A stretch of 64,000 bases of DNA from Monodelphis domestica (lineage: Eukaryota > Chordata > Mammalia > Didelphimorphia > Didelphidae). The position numbers and the translations under genes are program-made. Positions 44,160 to 55,009 of the stretch are shown here, piece after piece (within the stretch, counting starts at the first letter, position 1; each line of letters starts with the position of its first letter). The stretch spans positions 51,857,895 through 51,921,894 of the forward strand of contig NC_077235.1 in assembly GCF_027887165.1 (NCBI RefSeq), written 5' to 3'. Below the pieces are notes generated by a model. The model searched no databases. It was not told the DNA's origin and saw only the letters and a list, made by a program, of their open reading frames with translations.

Positions 44160-45293
44160 ATAATGATAAAAAATTTTAAGAGTTACAAATATCTTTCCAT
44201 GCAGGAATATAAAGAACTTGACCTTATTGAATCCCTTACATTTTTTCTTTCCTATTTACCTTTTTATGCTTCTTTTGAGTCTTGCATTTGAACATCAGAT
44301 TTTCTCTTTAGATCTGGTCATTTAATCAGGTATACTTGGAAATTTTCTATTTTATTAAATTACTTGTTTTTTCCTCTGAAAGAATATACTCAGTTTTTTT
44401 TGGATAGGTGATTCTAGGTTGTAAATCTAGTTCCTTGGCCTTCCAGAATATCATATTCTAAGCCTTCCAAATCTTTTATGTAGAAGCTGCTAAGTCCTAT
44501 ATAATCCTGACTGTGGCTCCATGATATTTGAATTGTTTTTTTTCTGGCTTCTTGTAGTATTTTTTCCTTGACCAGGGAGCTCTTGAATTTTATTATAATA
44601 TTCCTGAGAGTTATCATTTGGGGATTTATTTGAGGAAGTGATCTGTGGATTTTTTCAATGTCTATTTTGCCATCTTGTTCAAGAGCATCAGGGCAATTTT
44701 CTTTGATAATTTCTGTAATATGATGTCTAGCCTTTTTTTATTGTGAATTTCAGGTAGTCCAATAATTCTTAGATTGTCTGTCTTGGATTGATTTTACAGG
44801 TCAGTGGTTTTTTAATGATATGACTAATATTTTTCTTTTATTTTTCATTCTTTTGATTTTGTGTTATTGTTTATTGAGGTCTCATGTAGTTAATACTTCT
44901 ATTTGCTGAATTATTGATGTCTCTTTTGAATTTTTGAACCAAATTTTCCATTTGGAAAATTCTAATTTTTTAAAAACTCTTTTTTTCATTAGATGTTTGT
45001 ACCTCTTTTCCCATTGGGTCAACTCTGATTTTTAAGCTTTTGTTTTCTTCTTGAATTATTTTAATTTCTCTTCCCCATTTTTCTTCTGCCTCTCTTATTT
45101 TATTTTTATATTTTCTTTTGAGCTTTTCCAGAGCCTGAGACCAGTTCCCATTTTTCCTTGAAGTTTTCCACATAGCTGTTTTGATCTCACTGTTCCCTTC
45201 TGAGTCTATGCCTTGCTCTTTTGTTGTATCCTTAATAATTTTCTTTGGTTAGGTGTTTTTTGTTTTTATTTTTGTTTTCTGCTGTTTGTTCAT
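44160..45293 (-). pseudogene. L1 ORF1 relic of copy B
   Basis: Begins with ATG at 45293 (MNKQQKTK) and a stop soon after. A coiled-coil-like stretch rich in K and E (45173-44970: WSQALEKLKRKYKNKIREAE, EENKSLKIRV) and the C-terminal part (44617-44414: ITLRNIIIKFKSSLVKEKIL) are in separate frames. The order matches L1 ORF1p (trimerising coiled coil, then RNA-binding core). Several frame breaks are present. Confidence 0.75.
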
Positions 45294-45514
45294 TTTCCCA
45301 GTCTTTATACTTTTACTTTCATGTTAAAGGTGAGCTCTGTTCTCAGGGTAGAGAGGGCATTCTCTTAAACTTCAGTTTTTCTACTACTTACCCTCAGCTC
45401 TGTTTCTGAGTTTCTGCAAATTTCAGTTCTTCTATGGTGGTATGATGGCCTGTGGGCTGGGAACTCTGAAAGTCACCTCCCACTGCTGATTCAGTCTCTT
45501 CTAAGGACTACTGA

Positions 45515-45985
45515 TGGCTTGCAGGGAACAGAGCACTGTGCGTTACCTTGTGCTGGGGCTCAGGGCCTTACCTCAAGCCTGAGCAGGGGCTACAGGCCTC
45601 ACTCTGGGCTTACATAGGCACACTTTGGACTGCCTTGCACTTGGGCAGGGCTCCTGGGCCTCCCCTTAAGTTAGTATCAGCCAGGCGCACCACAGGTACC
45701 AGGGCTATGCTGGGGTTATTGTTCTCATTGAAGACTTGGACAGGGGTTTGGAGTCTCTGGGCTTACACCAGCCAGGCATACTGTGGGCTGCCTTGCAATG
45801 GAGTTTGGGGCCTCACTGAATACTTGGGCAGGGGCTCTGGGCCTTCCCTTAGACTTGAATGGTTCAAATGCGCTGTGGATTATCTTGCCCTGTGTTTGAC
45901 ACTTCACTTCAAGCTTGTTCTAGGGTTTGGAACTTCAAGGAGTGGGCATGGTATACTCTGCTCTTGGTTTAAGCAGGGTCTCTGA
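45515..45985 (-). repeat. Tandem monomers in the L1 5' UTR
   Basis: A motif like 'cactgtgggctgccttg' recurs at about 45534, 45620, 45688, 45779, 45870 and 45953, spaced 86, 68, 91, 91 and 83 bp. Each is followed by variants of 'ctggggcct' and 'gcaggggctctgggcct'. The zone is more GC-rich than the rest of the L1. Repeated promoter monomers are known from rodent L1s. The 145-codon plus-strand frame here is a by-product. Confidence 0.7.
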
Positions 45986-46267
45986 ATCTTAAAATTGGCT
46001 TGGGTTCAGGTTTAAAACCTGGATCAGTAGGTGGGAGGTGGGAGCTTGCTGTTGGCTTGCACTGGTACTCCTTGTGGGCTGTGCAGTTTTACTGCCAGTT
46101 GTATACCCCTCTTTCTCCCAGTGAAATAGACTCTCTTTGTCTACCTTCCAAGTTGTTTTCTCTAGGTAAGTTCCTTCACTTTGTCCCCTTGTTGGTCCTG
46201 TCACTTCAGTATTCATTTTGAAGTGCTATTTAAATGTTGGTTGGAGAGTTCTCAGAATAGTTCCAGC

Positions 46268-46300
46268 TTTCCATGCTTCTACGCTACCATCTTGGCTTTG
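46268..46300 (-). promoter_or_regulatory. L1 5' end with YY1-like site
   Basis: On the minus strand the L1 begins 'agccaagatggtagcgtaga'. CCAAGATGG matches the YY1 core (CAAnATGG) that sits at the start of mammalian L1 5' UTRs and fixes the transcription start. It supports copy B being full length at its 5' end. Confidence 0.65.
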
Positions 46301-46589
46301 GATTTATTAAAAGACAAAATAGAGGAACAATTTTTTGGACCTGTGTAAATTTAGATAAGTGATGACTATTTTATAAACTTAAGCAGGAAAGAAATTTGAA
46401 CTAGAAAAAAAGTAGAGGGTAAGGAATAAGGAGAGGGGTACTTGGAAATACTATAGCTCAGGGCTGATGTCACAGGATCACAGATAGATGGTTTATTTGT
46501 CCAAAGCCACATAGGCATTAAGTCTATTTCTTCTCATATTTCAATTATTGAAGCCTAGGCAAAAGCTAGCTGATATTTTGGAGACTATC
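46301..46589. other. Unassigned spacer
   Basis: No gene or repeat was recognised in this short flank of the L1. Confidence 0.4.
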
Positions 46590-46790
46590 TAGTCAAGGAA
46601 TCCAGAATGTTTTTGTGCCCTGAATCTCTTGGACAATCTATTGGATTCTTCTCAGAATACTGTTTTAAATGCATGGAATATAATGCATAGGATTACAAAG
46701 GAATCTTTTTTGATAACTATGTTAAATAGAGATAAATAATTTTTTGAATCAAGTTCATGGGTTCCAAGTTGAGAACCCTGGATTAAGTGT
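46590..46790 (+). mobile_element. hAT-like MITE, third family
   Basis: 'ggattcttctcagaatactg', 'cataggattacaaaggaatc' and the end 'ccaagttgagaaccctgg' match the elements at 34175 and 49029. Reversed, the right end CCAGGGTTCTCAAC matches a common MITE terminus. No clear target duplication. Confidence 0.5.
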
Positions 46791-46819
46791 AACCATGACA
46801 TTTTATAGAGGACACTAAG

Positions 46820-47460
46820 ACTCAAGAGAGGTTAAGCAGAGGTCCAAGGCAACTTAGAAAGTGATATAAGCAAGATTTGAACCCAAGACCTCTGACTTTG
46901 AAAGTATGATTCATTCCAATGTATCACTCCATGCTTAGTAATCCTAGTATGAAGGCCAATACCATTAAATAACTGAGCTCTACCTCTGATCCATTTGCTA
47001 ATTGTAATAGGACCTTAAACAACTCCTTTAACCTCTCCAAGCCTTGGTTTTCCTTGCTGTAAAATGAGAATCATAATTCTTGCTCTGCCTTCTGTTGGAG
47101 GAAATGTCTATGAAAATGTAGACTATTAATGTAAGGGTTGTATGCCTGTAGCCTGAACAAAAATAGACAAATGTAGTGACAAAAGGGGCCTTAAAGATCC
47201 TTGAGTCCAGATCTTTCATTTTATGGAAGAGGAAACAGAGTCTCAGGGAAGTTGATTGACTTGCCAAAGGTCACCTATAGGATCCTAGATCTAGAGCTGG
47301 AAGGGACCTCAGAGGCCAATGAATCCAACTCAATTTATGGAAGAAACTGAAACTCAGAGAGAAGTGACTTTCTCTAGATCATATTAGCTAATAAATGTCA
47401 GAGCTAGGATTTAAAGTCTGGTTTCATCTGACTCCTACTGCAATGTTCTTTTCACTGTGA
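46820..47460. repeat. Cluster of MIR-type SINE fragments
   Basis: Reverse MIR at about 46820-46950 ('gatttgaacccaagacctct'), forward MIR at about 46975-47130 ('cttgctgtaaaatgagaatc'), and two reverse MIRs at about 47185-47280 and 47281-47460 ('gagctggaagggacctcag', 'gatcatattagctaataaat'). Confidence 0.6.
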
Positions 47461-47529
47461 TTATCTTCCATTTGTGTTGCATATGTCTTGTCTGTAAAAT
47501 TTTTTGCCTCTTGCCTCCAATTAGAATGT

Positions 47530-48050
47530 GACCCCAATACCACTACTAGGCTTATACTCAAAAGAGATCAAAGAAAGAGGAACAGGACTCATAGGTACAA
47601 AAAGCTTTATAGCAACTTTTTGTAGTGATAAAGAACTAAGGACATAGCCATCAATTGGGGAATGGCTGAACAAATGTTGTTACATTAATGTAATAGAATA
47701 CTATTAATTATTATATATACATATAATTTTAAAATAATTACTAACTAATAATAGGTCTTAAGAAATTATGAAAGGGACAGTTCCAGAGAAACCAGGGAAG
47801 ATTTGTAAGAACTGACATAGAGTGAAGTGAACAGAACAAAGAGAACCAATTTTATAATTACAATAGTATTATAAAGACAAATAACTTTGAAAGACTTAAG
47901 AACGCCTATCAATGACATGGCCAACCATGATTCCAGAGAATCCTTGATGCTATTTACCTTCTAACAGAGGTGATGATCTTGCAATGAAAATTGAGACTTT
48001 TTTTTTGATGTAGCCAGTCTGGGAATCTGTTTTGCTTAACTATATTTGTT
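47530..48050 (+). mobile_element. L1-like LINE 3' end fragment
   Basis: 'tttatagcaactttttgtag', 'caattggggaatggctgaac', 'gtgaagtgaacagaacaaag' and 'ttaactatatttgttaca' are the ordered landmarks of the ORF2 end and 3' UTR of the L1-like family. Same family as 28930-29265. Confidence 0.68.
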
Positions 48051-48984
48051 ACAATACTATGTTTTTTTCTCCCCTTCCCCCAAAGCAAGTGAGGAGAGCA
48101 AAACTATATTTGTTAATTGCAGCAAACAATTTTTAAAAAAAGAATGTGAGTTTGAGGGCAGGGACCAAATTTTTACTTCTCTTATATATAGTAAGCACAG
48201 TGCTTGTTGACTATGTACTCTTGATACCACCCCATACAACAAGACTCTGGAAATTGAAGTAATATGTGTAGTTGGAAATGGTTTAATGGGTCTACTCTGC
48301 TATGCTCTGGCTAGATTAGTTGCAAGGGAACTCCATTCCCACTTTGGTCCTAAAATCAATTTTATCCAATTCAAGAAAAAACTATTCTGTTGAAGGCTCT
48401 GAGCTCAGGGCTGAAGGATACAAATCCACAAGTCTATCTTAGAAGTTTATAATCCAAGGGATGATGGGTCATGGAATGTACTCTATGAGACAAAGGGGGC
48501 ACAACAGGAAAAAGGGTTAGCATTGGCATCTCACTGATGAGCTATAGAATGGGATACTTAGGAGCTGATACTCTCTGCTCTTGGCCATGTTGGTTTGCAT
48601 GAAGTTGGACACAAACAATAAAAGAATCACACTCCTAATCACTCTGTGGCTCTGAGATTAGAATGGGCTCAAGGGGCTTTGTTAGCTTTAACATACAATT
48701 CCAAGTTGAGCAATTAAAAGCAACTTTCTTGCGAACCCCAAAGATGCCACACTGGGCATTGTTAAGAGCGTTGGCAGGCATGGCTCTGGGCTTCACTGGA
48801 AACTTCTAGCTCAGTAATGAATGACTTGCTAATTGTAACCAGTGGGGAAAATTTAGAACTTTCCCTGGCAAAGAGACAGGAGAAACTTTGCTTAGAACAA
48901 AGTAGATGTTCTAAAAAAATGTAAGACCAATTCTTCTCCACCCCTCTAAAAAGTATGGGGTTAACTCTGAAAACTTCTGAGCTC
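48051..48984. other. No gene recognised
   Basis: No coding motif and no clear repeat in this stretch. Confidence 0.4.
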
Positions 48985-49330
48985 ATATAATGGTAGAACT
49001 TAAAGGGTCCTCAGAGATCATTTGGTTCAACAGTTTTTCATCTTTTTCATGTTCCATCATGGACCCCTTTGGCTATCTGTTGAAGCCCATGAATGGTCCC
49101 CTTCTCATAATGTTTTTAAATCATTCATGCTTATGCTAGATTTTGGTTAGAGGTTAGCAAAGACCCAGATGCCATGTTTTTCCCATCTGAATCCATGGAT
49201 TCCAGGTTTAGAACCCCTGCTCTAATCTAGTCTTCTCATTTTGTAGATGAGGAAGCTGACGCCTAAGAAGGTTATGAGACTTGTAAGAGCCCCATTTTAA
49301 ATTAGGAGAGCTGGGTTCAGAGTCCAACTT
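48985..49330 (-). repeat. Reverse MIR-type SINE split by a hAT-like MITE
   Basis: The MIR text 'gtcctcagagatcatttggt' stops at about 49028 and resumes at about 49223 ('atctagtcttctcattttg', 'agatgaggaagctgac'). The insert at 49029-49222 ('catcatggacccctttggc' to 'tccaggtttagaacccctg') belongs to the third MITE family. Confidence 0.6.
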
Positions 49331-49434
49331 CAGCTAGCACTTTACCTTACTTTACCTTACCTCATCTCACCTTAGTTCCTTCACAACTGTGGACTTCAAT
49401 ATTAGCACTCATAAAATGGGGGAGAGAGTAGAAG

Positions 49435-49545
49435 CATCCAGGTATTGTGGAATGAGAGTTGGTCTCAAAGTCAGAAAGACCCAGAGGGTACAAAGCCTGC
49501 TTCTTACATGTTTTGACTAAGAGACTCTGACCAAGTCCTTTCATC
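49435..49545 (+). repeat. MAR-type SINE fragment
   Basis: 'ggtattgtggaatgagagtt' and 'ggtctcaaagtcagaaagac' form a decayed SINE head, cut by the next element. Confidence 0.5.
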
Positions 49546-49547
49546 TT

Positions 49548-49790
49548 GCTGTTATTCAATTATTTTTGGTCATGTCTGATTGTTTGTGGCCCCATTTTGT
49601 GGTTTTCTTGGCAGTGATTCCCCAGTGATTTGCTATTTCCTTTTCCAGATCATTTTACAGATGAGGAAACTGAAGGAAACAAGGTGAAGTGACTTTCCCA
49701 GGGTCACAGAGGTAGGAAGTGTCTGAGGCCAATAACTCAGGTCATTCTGACTCCATGGCCAACGGTTCTTTCCACTGTACCACCTAGTTG
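49548..49790 (-). mobile_element. SINE with BovB/RTE-like half
   Basis: 'tgttattcaattatttttgg' then 'ggcagtgattccccagtgat' and 'ttgctatttccttttcc', followed by a reverse CORE body ('cagatgaggaaactgaagga') and 'ccactgtaccacctag'. Same composite as at 4545 and 31425. Confidence 0.75.
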
Positions 49791-49795
49791 CATCT

Positions 49796-49945
49796 CATCT
49801 CTCTGTGGCCCCCAGGCAATTCTTTAAGATGATCAGTTATAGAGAAAATGCTATGTTGAATTAGTAGAGGGGGTTTCTCACTAAGAGCTCCCTACACTGA
49901 TGAAATCACAGGTACAAACAACAACAACAAAAATTGGCATAATAA
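49796..49945 (+). repeat. MAR-type SINE tail
   Basis: 'aggcaattctttaagatgat', 'gagctccctacactgatgaa' and 'atcacaggtacaaacaac' form the alternative MAR tail, also started at 4950. Ends in an (AAC)n run. Confidence 0.6.
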
Positions 49946-50730
49946 TCTCTACTATCACACTCAGAGTTGAGGTAAACAAACTTAAAAACTAGGAAGTATC
50001 ATCTTTCTGCCTGGGCCTTATTGGAAGCTGAATTAGCTTACTGAAATTCAAGCCATGGCCTGATTGTTCCAAAATAAAGCACACTCTGCATTCTGACCCT
50101 CTGTACTTAGACCCTTTTATTTGATCTTCACTGGCAGCCATATCCATGGAATCAGTGGGCATTGCTCTAAAGAAACTGGTCACAAGATAATTTGAATTTC
50201 ATCCCAAATCAATTGAGGTGGGAGTGATGATTCATATTGCAGAAGGCCTCCTCACTGCCCTTTTTATGAGCTGGTGATGCCCAAACCTTTTTAACATATG
50301 ACCAAATTAACAAAGACATCCATCTTTCACTCTGCTGATGGAGAGACCATGTGACTAGAATTCACAAATAACTAGAATCTTGACTTTCTCTCTCTCTCTT
50401 TCTCCCTTTTTCTCTACCTCTGTCTCTCTTTCCCTCCCTCCCTCCTTTTCCCCCTCCTGTTCTCCACCCTTCTCCATCCTTAGAACCAGGCTAATAGTAA
50501 GATGTGTCCCTACTCTAACAATGGACCTCCATATGTGTCCTTAATCCTATCTCTTCCCAGCCCCAGAGGAAGTTTGTTTTTAATCCTTTCTCTTCCTCTT
50601 CTTCCTCCTCCCCCCACCACACATATACATACCCTCTCATCTAGTCTTCTCAAATGAGCAATCTCTAGCGATCTGCAGCTTGCATTGTTCCATATGTATT
50701 CTCTCCCTGCAATCAGGGACTAAATTAGAG
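49946..50730. other. No gene; polypyrimidine tract inside
   Basis: No coding motif. A C/T-rich run lies at about 50388-50462 ((CT)n with CCCT steps). Confidence 0.5.
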
Positions 50731-50734
50731 TGGA

Positions 50735-50884
50735 CATCATATTTGCCCTAATGTTGTGGGAGACCTGGGTTGCAATCCCTCCTCTGAGTATCCTAGGTAT
50801 CTCTGTGACCACAGGCAAGTCACATGTACTTTCTAAAGCTTAGAGAGCTCCTACCCTTCTTAATAGCTTGTAATTTCACACTGA
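50735..50884 (+). repeat. MAR-type SINE, degenerate
   Basis: 'gagacctgggttgcaatccc' and 'gtgaccacaggcaagtcaca' are the box-B and core landmarks. It is old. Confidence 0.5.
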
Positions 50885-51965
50885 TGAAATAACAGCCTGG
50901 ATATGTTGATGTCTGCTAGCTTCCACCTTCATGATTTCATTGAAATGGCACTATTCAAGGCCACCAGTGATCTTTTTATTGACAAATCCAGTGGTATGTT
51001 CTCTGTCCTAATTCTCCTTGACCTCTCTTCTGCTTTTGTTACTGTTTACCATTCTTTCCTTGAATTTCTCTCTACTTGTCTTTCATGGCACATTTAACTG
51101 GTTGTCTTCCTTCCTACCTAATAAATGTTTTATTAATCCTTTTCCTCTCCTAATTGTGGGTGTTCCCCCAAAGCAATTCTGATCTCCCTGCTTTTGTATC
51201 TCTAAAGTCTAGTCCTTGTAGAAATCATTAATTCTTTAGACCTTAATCTTTAACCCTCTGCTGCTGCCTCTCAAATCTATAATTCCATTCTTGCCCTGTA
51301 ATAATAATAGCTAGCACTTTAATGTTTACAAAGCAATTTGTAGATATTATCTCATTTTATCTTCCGAATAACTCTGGGATATGGGTGCTTTTGTTATCCA
51401 CATTTTACAGATGAGGAAACTGAGGCACAAAGAAGTTAAGTGACTTGACCAAGTTCATGTAGCTAGTAAGGACCTTAGGTCAGTCATCCAAATGTCAGTT
51501 TTATATCCCTAACCTAGACCTTTTCTATGTGTAGCATTACTCAAATTCATCATATTCAACAAGGCCAATGAATACAACCAAATACAACCAAACTTATCAC
51601 CTTCATTCTTTCTTCTCCCATCCCTCTCTCCATCAATGGTATCACCACTTTCACAGCCATCTGCATTCATATACACAGAATAGAAACCTCTTCACTTGTG
51701 CCTCCTAGAATTCCCATCTTCCTTTAAAATCCAGCTCAGGTGCTATCTCCTATGGGAAGCCTTTTCTGATTCCCACCCCCAGCTATTAACACAGTCTTCT
51801 GAAATTATTTTGTATTTACTTATTTGTGAACTTGTTCCATCATCCAATAGAATATAAGCTCTTTGAGGGCAGGGATTGGATAGATTTTTTTGTTTTTATA
51901 TCTTTAGTGCCTAGCATCAGGCCTTTGTACATACTATACACTTAATAAATGCTCATTGGATTCTT
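50885..51965 (+). mobile_element. Old L2 LINE with a reverse SINE inside
   Basis: Plus-strand frame 50903-51097 contains ALFKATSDLFIDKSSGMFSV then LILLDLSSAFVTVYHSFLEF. This is the L2 reverse-transcriptase block normally read LLDLSAAFDTVDHPLL, with D to V and D to Y changes at conserved acidic positions. The 3' end at about 51740-51960 ends 'cacttaataaatgctcattg'. A reverse MIR/Ther SINE at about 51295-51475 interrupts it. Confidence 0.75.
51295..51475 (-). repeat. Reverse MIR/Ther-type SINE inside L2
   Basis: 'aataataatagctagcactt', 'ttttacagatgaggaaactg', 'agttaagtgacttgacc' and 'catgtagctagtaag' are ordered reverse landmarks. Confidence 0.7.
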
Positions 51966-52009
51966 GAATCTTCTGTGCCAGTTCTTAACTAGAAATCTTA
52001 CAATTATTC

Positions 52010-52140
52010 TCTCTTGCCTAAAGAAGTATTTAGTCTACCCTTTCATGAAGAAACTGAGGCATAGATTATGAGAAGTGACTTGCCCAAGGTCATACAGGCA
52101 ATACGTAGTAGAAGTGTTGAATAGATAAACTTCTGATCCA
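52010..52140 (-). repeat. Reverse MIR-type SINE fragment
   Basis: 'catgaagaaactgaggcata' and 'gtgacttgcccaaggtcata' are the central landmarks. Confidence 0.6.
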
Positions 52141-52189
52141 ACTTAATTACTTTTTTTTCTATACCATGTTACCTTTTTGGGAGATGGAT

Positions 52190-52480
52190 AGGCTTTGTAT
52201 ATGTGAAAGGTAGTAAAGGAAGGGCCAAGATAGTTGGAAATAGTAGAAAATGTGGTAGAGTAGAGCCAGATTGTGGAGATGCTCGAAAGGCCACACATTA
52301 GAGATCAGTCTTTAACTTGTTGGTAGTAGGAAACCATTATTAGATTTCCAACAAAGGAATGATAGGGTGCAAGTGGCATTTAAGGAAAATTAGTATGGCA
52401 GGTTGGGTTGGATGGAAGAGAGGATAAAGATCAGCATCCTAGTTAGGAGACCATGACAGTCATTTAGATGAATAGTAATG
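52190..52480 (-). repeat. L2 fragment, reverse
   Basis: 'gtagtaggaaaccattatta', 'caaaggaatgatagggtgca' and 'gatcagcatcctagttagg' follow the reverse L2 order also seen near 5490-5610. Confidence 0.5.
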
Positions 52481-52863
52481 CCTTCTCTTCTTGCTTATAC
52501 TCAGGATGACCTTACAATCTCCAGCTTAGAGACTGTAGAATTCATCTTTGAGCCTAAGCCAGCACTTAGGACTCACATAAACATGGAGGAAAGAAATTGG
52601 ATGGACAAGCGTTGGTCAGTTATGGTGAAAAATATAATTGTTGGACACTGAGGAGTCTCCCCATTCCTTTTCACTGTTTTCACCCATTTCCTTCTTTCTC
52701 CCCACCCCCTGCTATACTCACACATTCACATTATGTGGAGGAAGCAGAACCTAAACCCGGAAAAGTTCCTTTTCATTGGAGGTCTTCAAGAAGAGGTTAG
52801 AAGACCCCTTATTAGTCATGTTAGTGCCCTCAGGGTCATTTTAGGGTTTTTGGCCATAGCAGA
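52481..52863. other. No gene; possible CR1/L3 trace
   Basis: 'ttttcattggaggtcttcaa' then 'gaagaggttagaagacccc' near 52771 recall the L3/CR1 3' end. Nothing else was recognised. Confidence 0.4.
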
Positions 52864-52875
52864 TCTTGATAACTT

Positions 52876-53074
52876 ATAAAAAACCTTTACCTTCTGTCTT
52901 AGAATCAAGAATTGTCTATGAGTTCCAAGGCAGAAGAGGGGTAAAGGCTAGGCAATGGGGGTCAAGTGAGTTGCCCAAGGTCACACAGCTAGGAAGTGTC
53001 TGAGTCCAGATTTGAACCCAGGACCTCCTATCTCTGGATCTGGCTCTCAATTCACGGGGCCCCCAGATTCCCCT
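52876..53074 (-). mobile_element. tRNA-headed SINE (SINE1 type), reverse
   Basis: Body and head as in 1575-1785, moderately diverged. A perfect 12-bp target duplication, TCTTGATAACTT, lies at 52864-52875 and 53075-53086. Confidence 0.87.
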
Positions 53075-53154
53075 TCTTGATAACTTTACAAAGGTAGAGA
53101 GAAATTTTTATCTATATCAGGAAAGAGAGTACCAATACTGATGAAGTCAAAGAT

Positions 53155-53226
53155 GAAGGAAAGAAGGGAGGAAAAGAAAAAGGAAGAAAAGAAAGAAGGA
53201 AGGAAAGGAAAGGAGTGAAAAGAAAG
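53155..53226. repeat. Purine-rich (GGAA)n-like tract
   Basis: About 70 bp of almost only A and G, just before the young L1 insertion. Confidence 0.9.
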
Positions 53227-53398
53227 ATGTGTGTAGTGCAGCCCATGTGTTACAAGGCCTATCCCCTGACATCAGCATGGTGGTGTCTTTGTGTGGCTCA
53301 AAAGGAGACAGAATAAACATCTGTAGCCCTCTTTTTGCCCCATCCTTCTCCATGGAAAATTTTAATTACTGCACGAAGGGGAAGCAAGAAGTTGGGTC

Positions 53399-54016
53399 AT
53401 TGGTGGCAAAAAATTGGAAAATGAGGGGATGTCCTTCAATTGGGGAATGGATAAACAAATTGTGGTATATGTTTGGTGATGGAATACTATTGTGCTCAAA
53501 GGAATAATAAAGTGGAGCAATTCCATGGGGACTGGAACAACCTCCAGGAAGTGATGCAGAGTGAAAGGAGCAGAGCCAGGAGAACATTGTACACAGAGAC
53601 TGATACACTGTGGTACAATCAAATGTAATGGACTTCTCCATTAGTGGCAATGCAATGACCCTGAAAAACTTGGAGGAATCTATGAGAAAAACCACTATCC
53701 ACATCCAGAGGAAACACTCTGGGAGTAAAAACACTGAAGAAAAACAACTGCTTGAATACATGGGTGGAAGGGATATGGTTGGGGATGTAGACTCTGAATG
53801 AACATCCTAGTGTAAACAACAACATGGAAGTAGGTTCTGATCAAGGACACAAGTAATACCCAATGAAATTGCGTGTTGGCTGCGGGAAGAGTTGGTGGAG
53901 GGGAGGGAGGAAAATAATGTGATTCTTGTAACCAAGGAATAATGTTCTAAATTGATTAAATAAACTTATTCAAATGGGAAAAATAAATAAAAGAAGGAGT
54001 TACAAAAAGAAAAAAA
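53399..54016 (+). mobile_element. Young 5'-truncated L1 (copy D)
   Basis: About 620 bp of L1 3' end: ORF2 C-terminus (AKNWKMRGCPSIGEWINKLW, with WYMFGDGILLCSKE before a stop) and 3' UTR ending 'aataaacttattcaaatggg' plus an A-rich tail. A perfect 13-bp target duplication, AAGAAGTTGGGTC, lies at 53386-53398 and 54017-54029. Its 3' UTR is closer to copy E (57345-57696) than to copies A to C, so both belong to a younger subfamily. Confidence 0.93.
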
Positions 54017-54029
54017 AAGAAGTTGGGTC

Positions 54030-54194
54030 TGGAGGACACTCTGTTCTCCTCAGAGAGAGGTGGGGTGGTATAGGATTAGCATTATGCCTGTTTCCTTAAA
54101 TAGTATTAATTGATGGGATATGATCAGGTTAAGCTATTTTCTGATTGTTGTTTCATAAAATGAGAGGTTATGGAAAAAAGGAAGAAAGGAAGCT
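54030..54194. other. Unassigned spacer
   Basis: No gene or clear repeat was recognised. Confidence 0.4.
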
Positions 54195-54450
54195 AGGACG
54201 AAGAAAATAATATTAAACACCTGAGTATGTGCCAGACACTGCTAAGTGCTCTTCAAATATCTCATTTAATCCTTACCAGCAACATTGCAAAGTAGGAGCT
54301 ATTATTATCCTTATTTTACAGTTAAGGAAATGGAGGCTGAGAAAGCTTAAATGACTCATGTAAGATCACAGAGCTAGCAAGTACCTGAGGCAGGATTTGA
54401 ATTCAGGTCTTCCTTTCTTCTAATCTATAATACCACTTAGCTGGCTCAGC
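54195..54450 (-). repeat. Reverse MIR/Ther-type SINE, near complete
   Basis: 'gtgccagacactgctaagtg', 'tcatttaatccttaccagca', 'cttattttacagttaaggaa', 'gcaggatttgaattcaggtc' and 'ataccacttagctgg' appear in order. Confidence 0.72.
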
Positions 54451-54599
54451 TTGTCAATAAGATGTCACCATCTATTTTCTGAAGAGGTCAAAGATATTTT
54501 TCAAAATAACGTCTAACATCATGTATTTAGTAAAGCAGTCTTCTCATTCCAAAGAGAGTTGACAATAACTTCCATTGATTGCATATTCTTATTCTTTGT

Positions 54600-54960
54600 A
54601 GAGCCTGCTCACACTGGACATTGTGTCTCTCCATTGCCCTTGGAGGATACTTATCTACCTGATGAATGTGAACAGGCAACAGTTCACAGCATGCAAGGAA
54701 CTAAGACCTGGAGCAAAGGCCTTTATAAAGTAAATGTGTGAATGTAAAAGCAGATGGGCTGATCACATAGCAAGAGAAATAGCCAATGAATATCGCTCAT
54801 GCCTACTGGCAACCAGTCATGATATAAAAAAAAAACAAGAAAGGCTCCCTTTGGTGAATTTATGGGAAGATTCAGGCAGGATGGGCAGGTTTGGATGGGC
54901 TACTATCTGCACCAATGGAGGAAAAGTCCACTTCAACAGGATCTATTAGAATCTCTGAGG
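54600..54960 (+). mobile_element. RTE-like LINE C-terminal fragment (possible)
   Basis: A plus-strand frame near 54734-54949 reads KSRWADHIAREIANEYRS then VNLWEDSGRMGRFGWATIC and ends VHFNRIY. RWA.HIAR followed by W.D resembles the RTE C-terminal block also suspected near 11920. Evidence is limited to this pattern. Confidence 0.4.
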
Positions 54961-55009
54961 GCATGAGTAAAGCTTTTCCTCACCTCTGAGACAGACAGCA
55001 CACATGCTA

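Larger units (their letters stand above)
35441..46300 (-). mobile_element. Near full-length L1 (copy B), twice interrupted
   Basis: A minus-strand L1. Parts from its 5' end: an 'agccaagatggtagcg' start at about 46300, a repeated 5' UTR (46300-45294), ORF1 (45293 to about 44160), ORF2 endonuclease (from about 44100), reverse transcriptase (42216 to 40613), then the C-terminus and 3' UTR (37094 to 35441). Removing the L1 at 37095-40612 and the LTR-like segment at about 42217-43213 leaves about 6.3 kb, the expected full length. About 180 bp of ORF2 between endonuclease and reverse transcriptase also seems lost beside the LTR-like segment. Frames are broken repeatedly, so it is inactive. No target duplication was found at its outer ends. 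Confidence 0.85.

Noticed and set aside
45548-45985. 145-codon plus-strand frame rich in W, G and L
   Set aside because: It lies wholly within the tandem repeats of the minus-strand L1 5' UTR. Its length comes from the repeat period and base composition.
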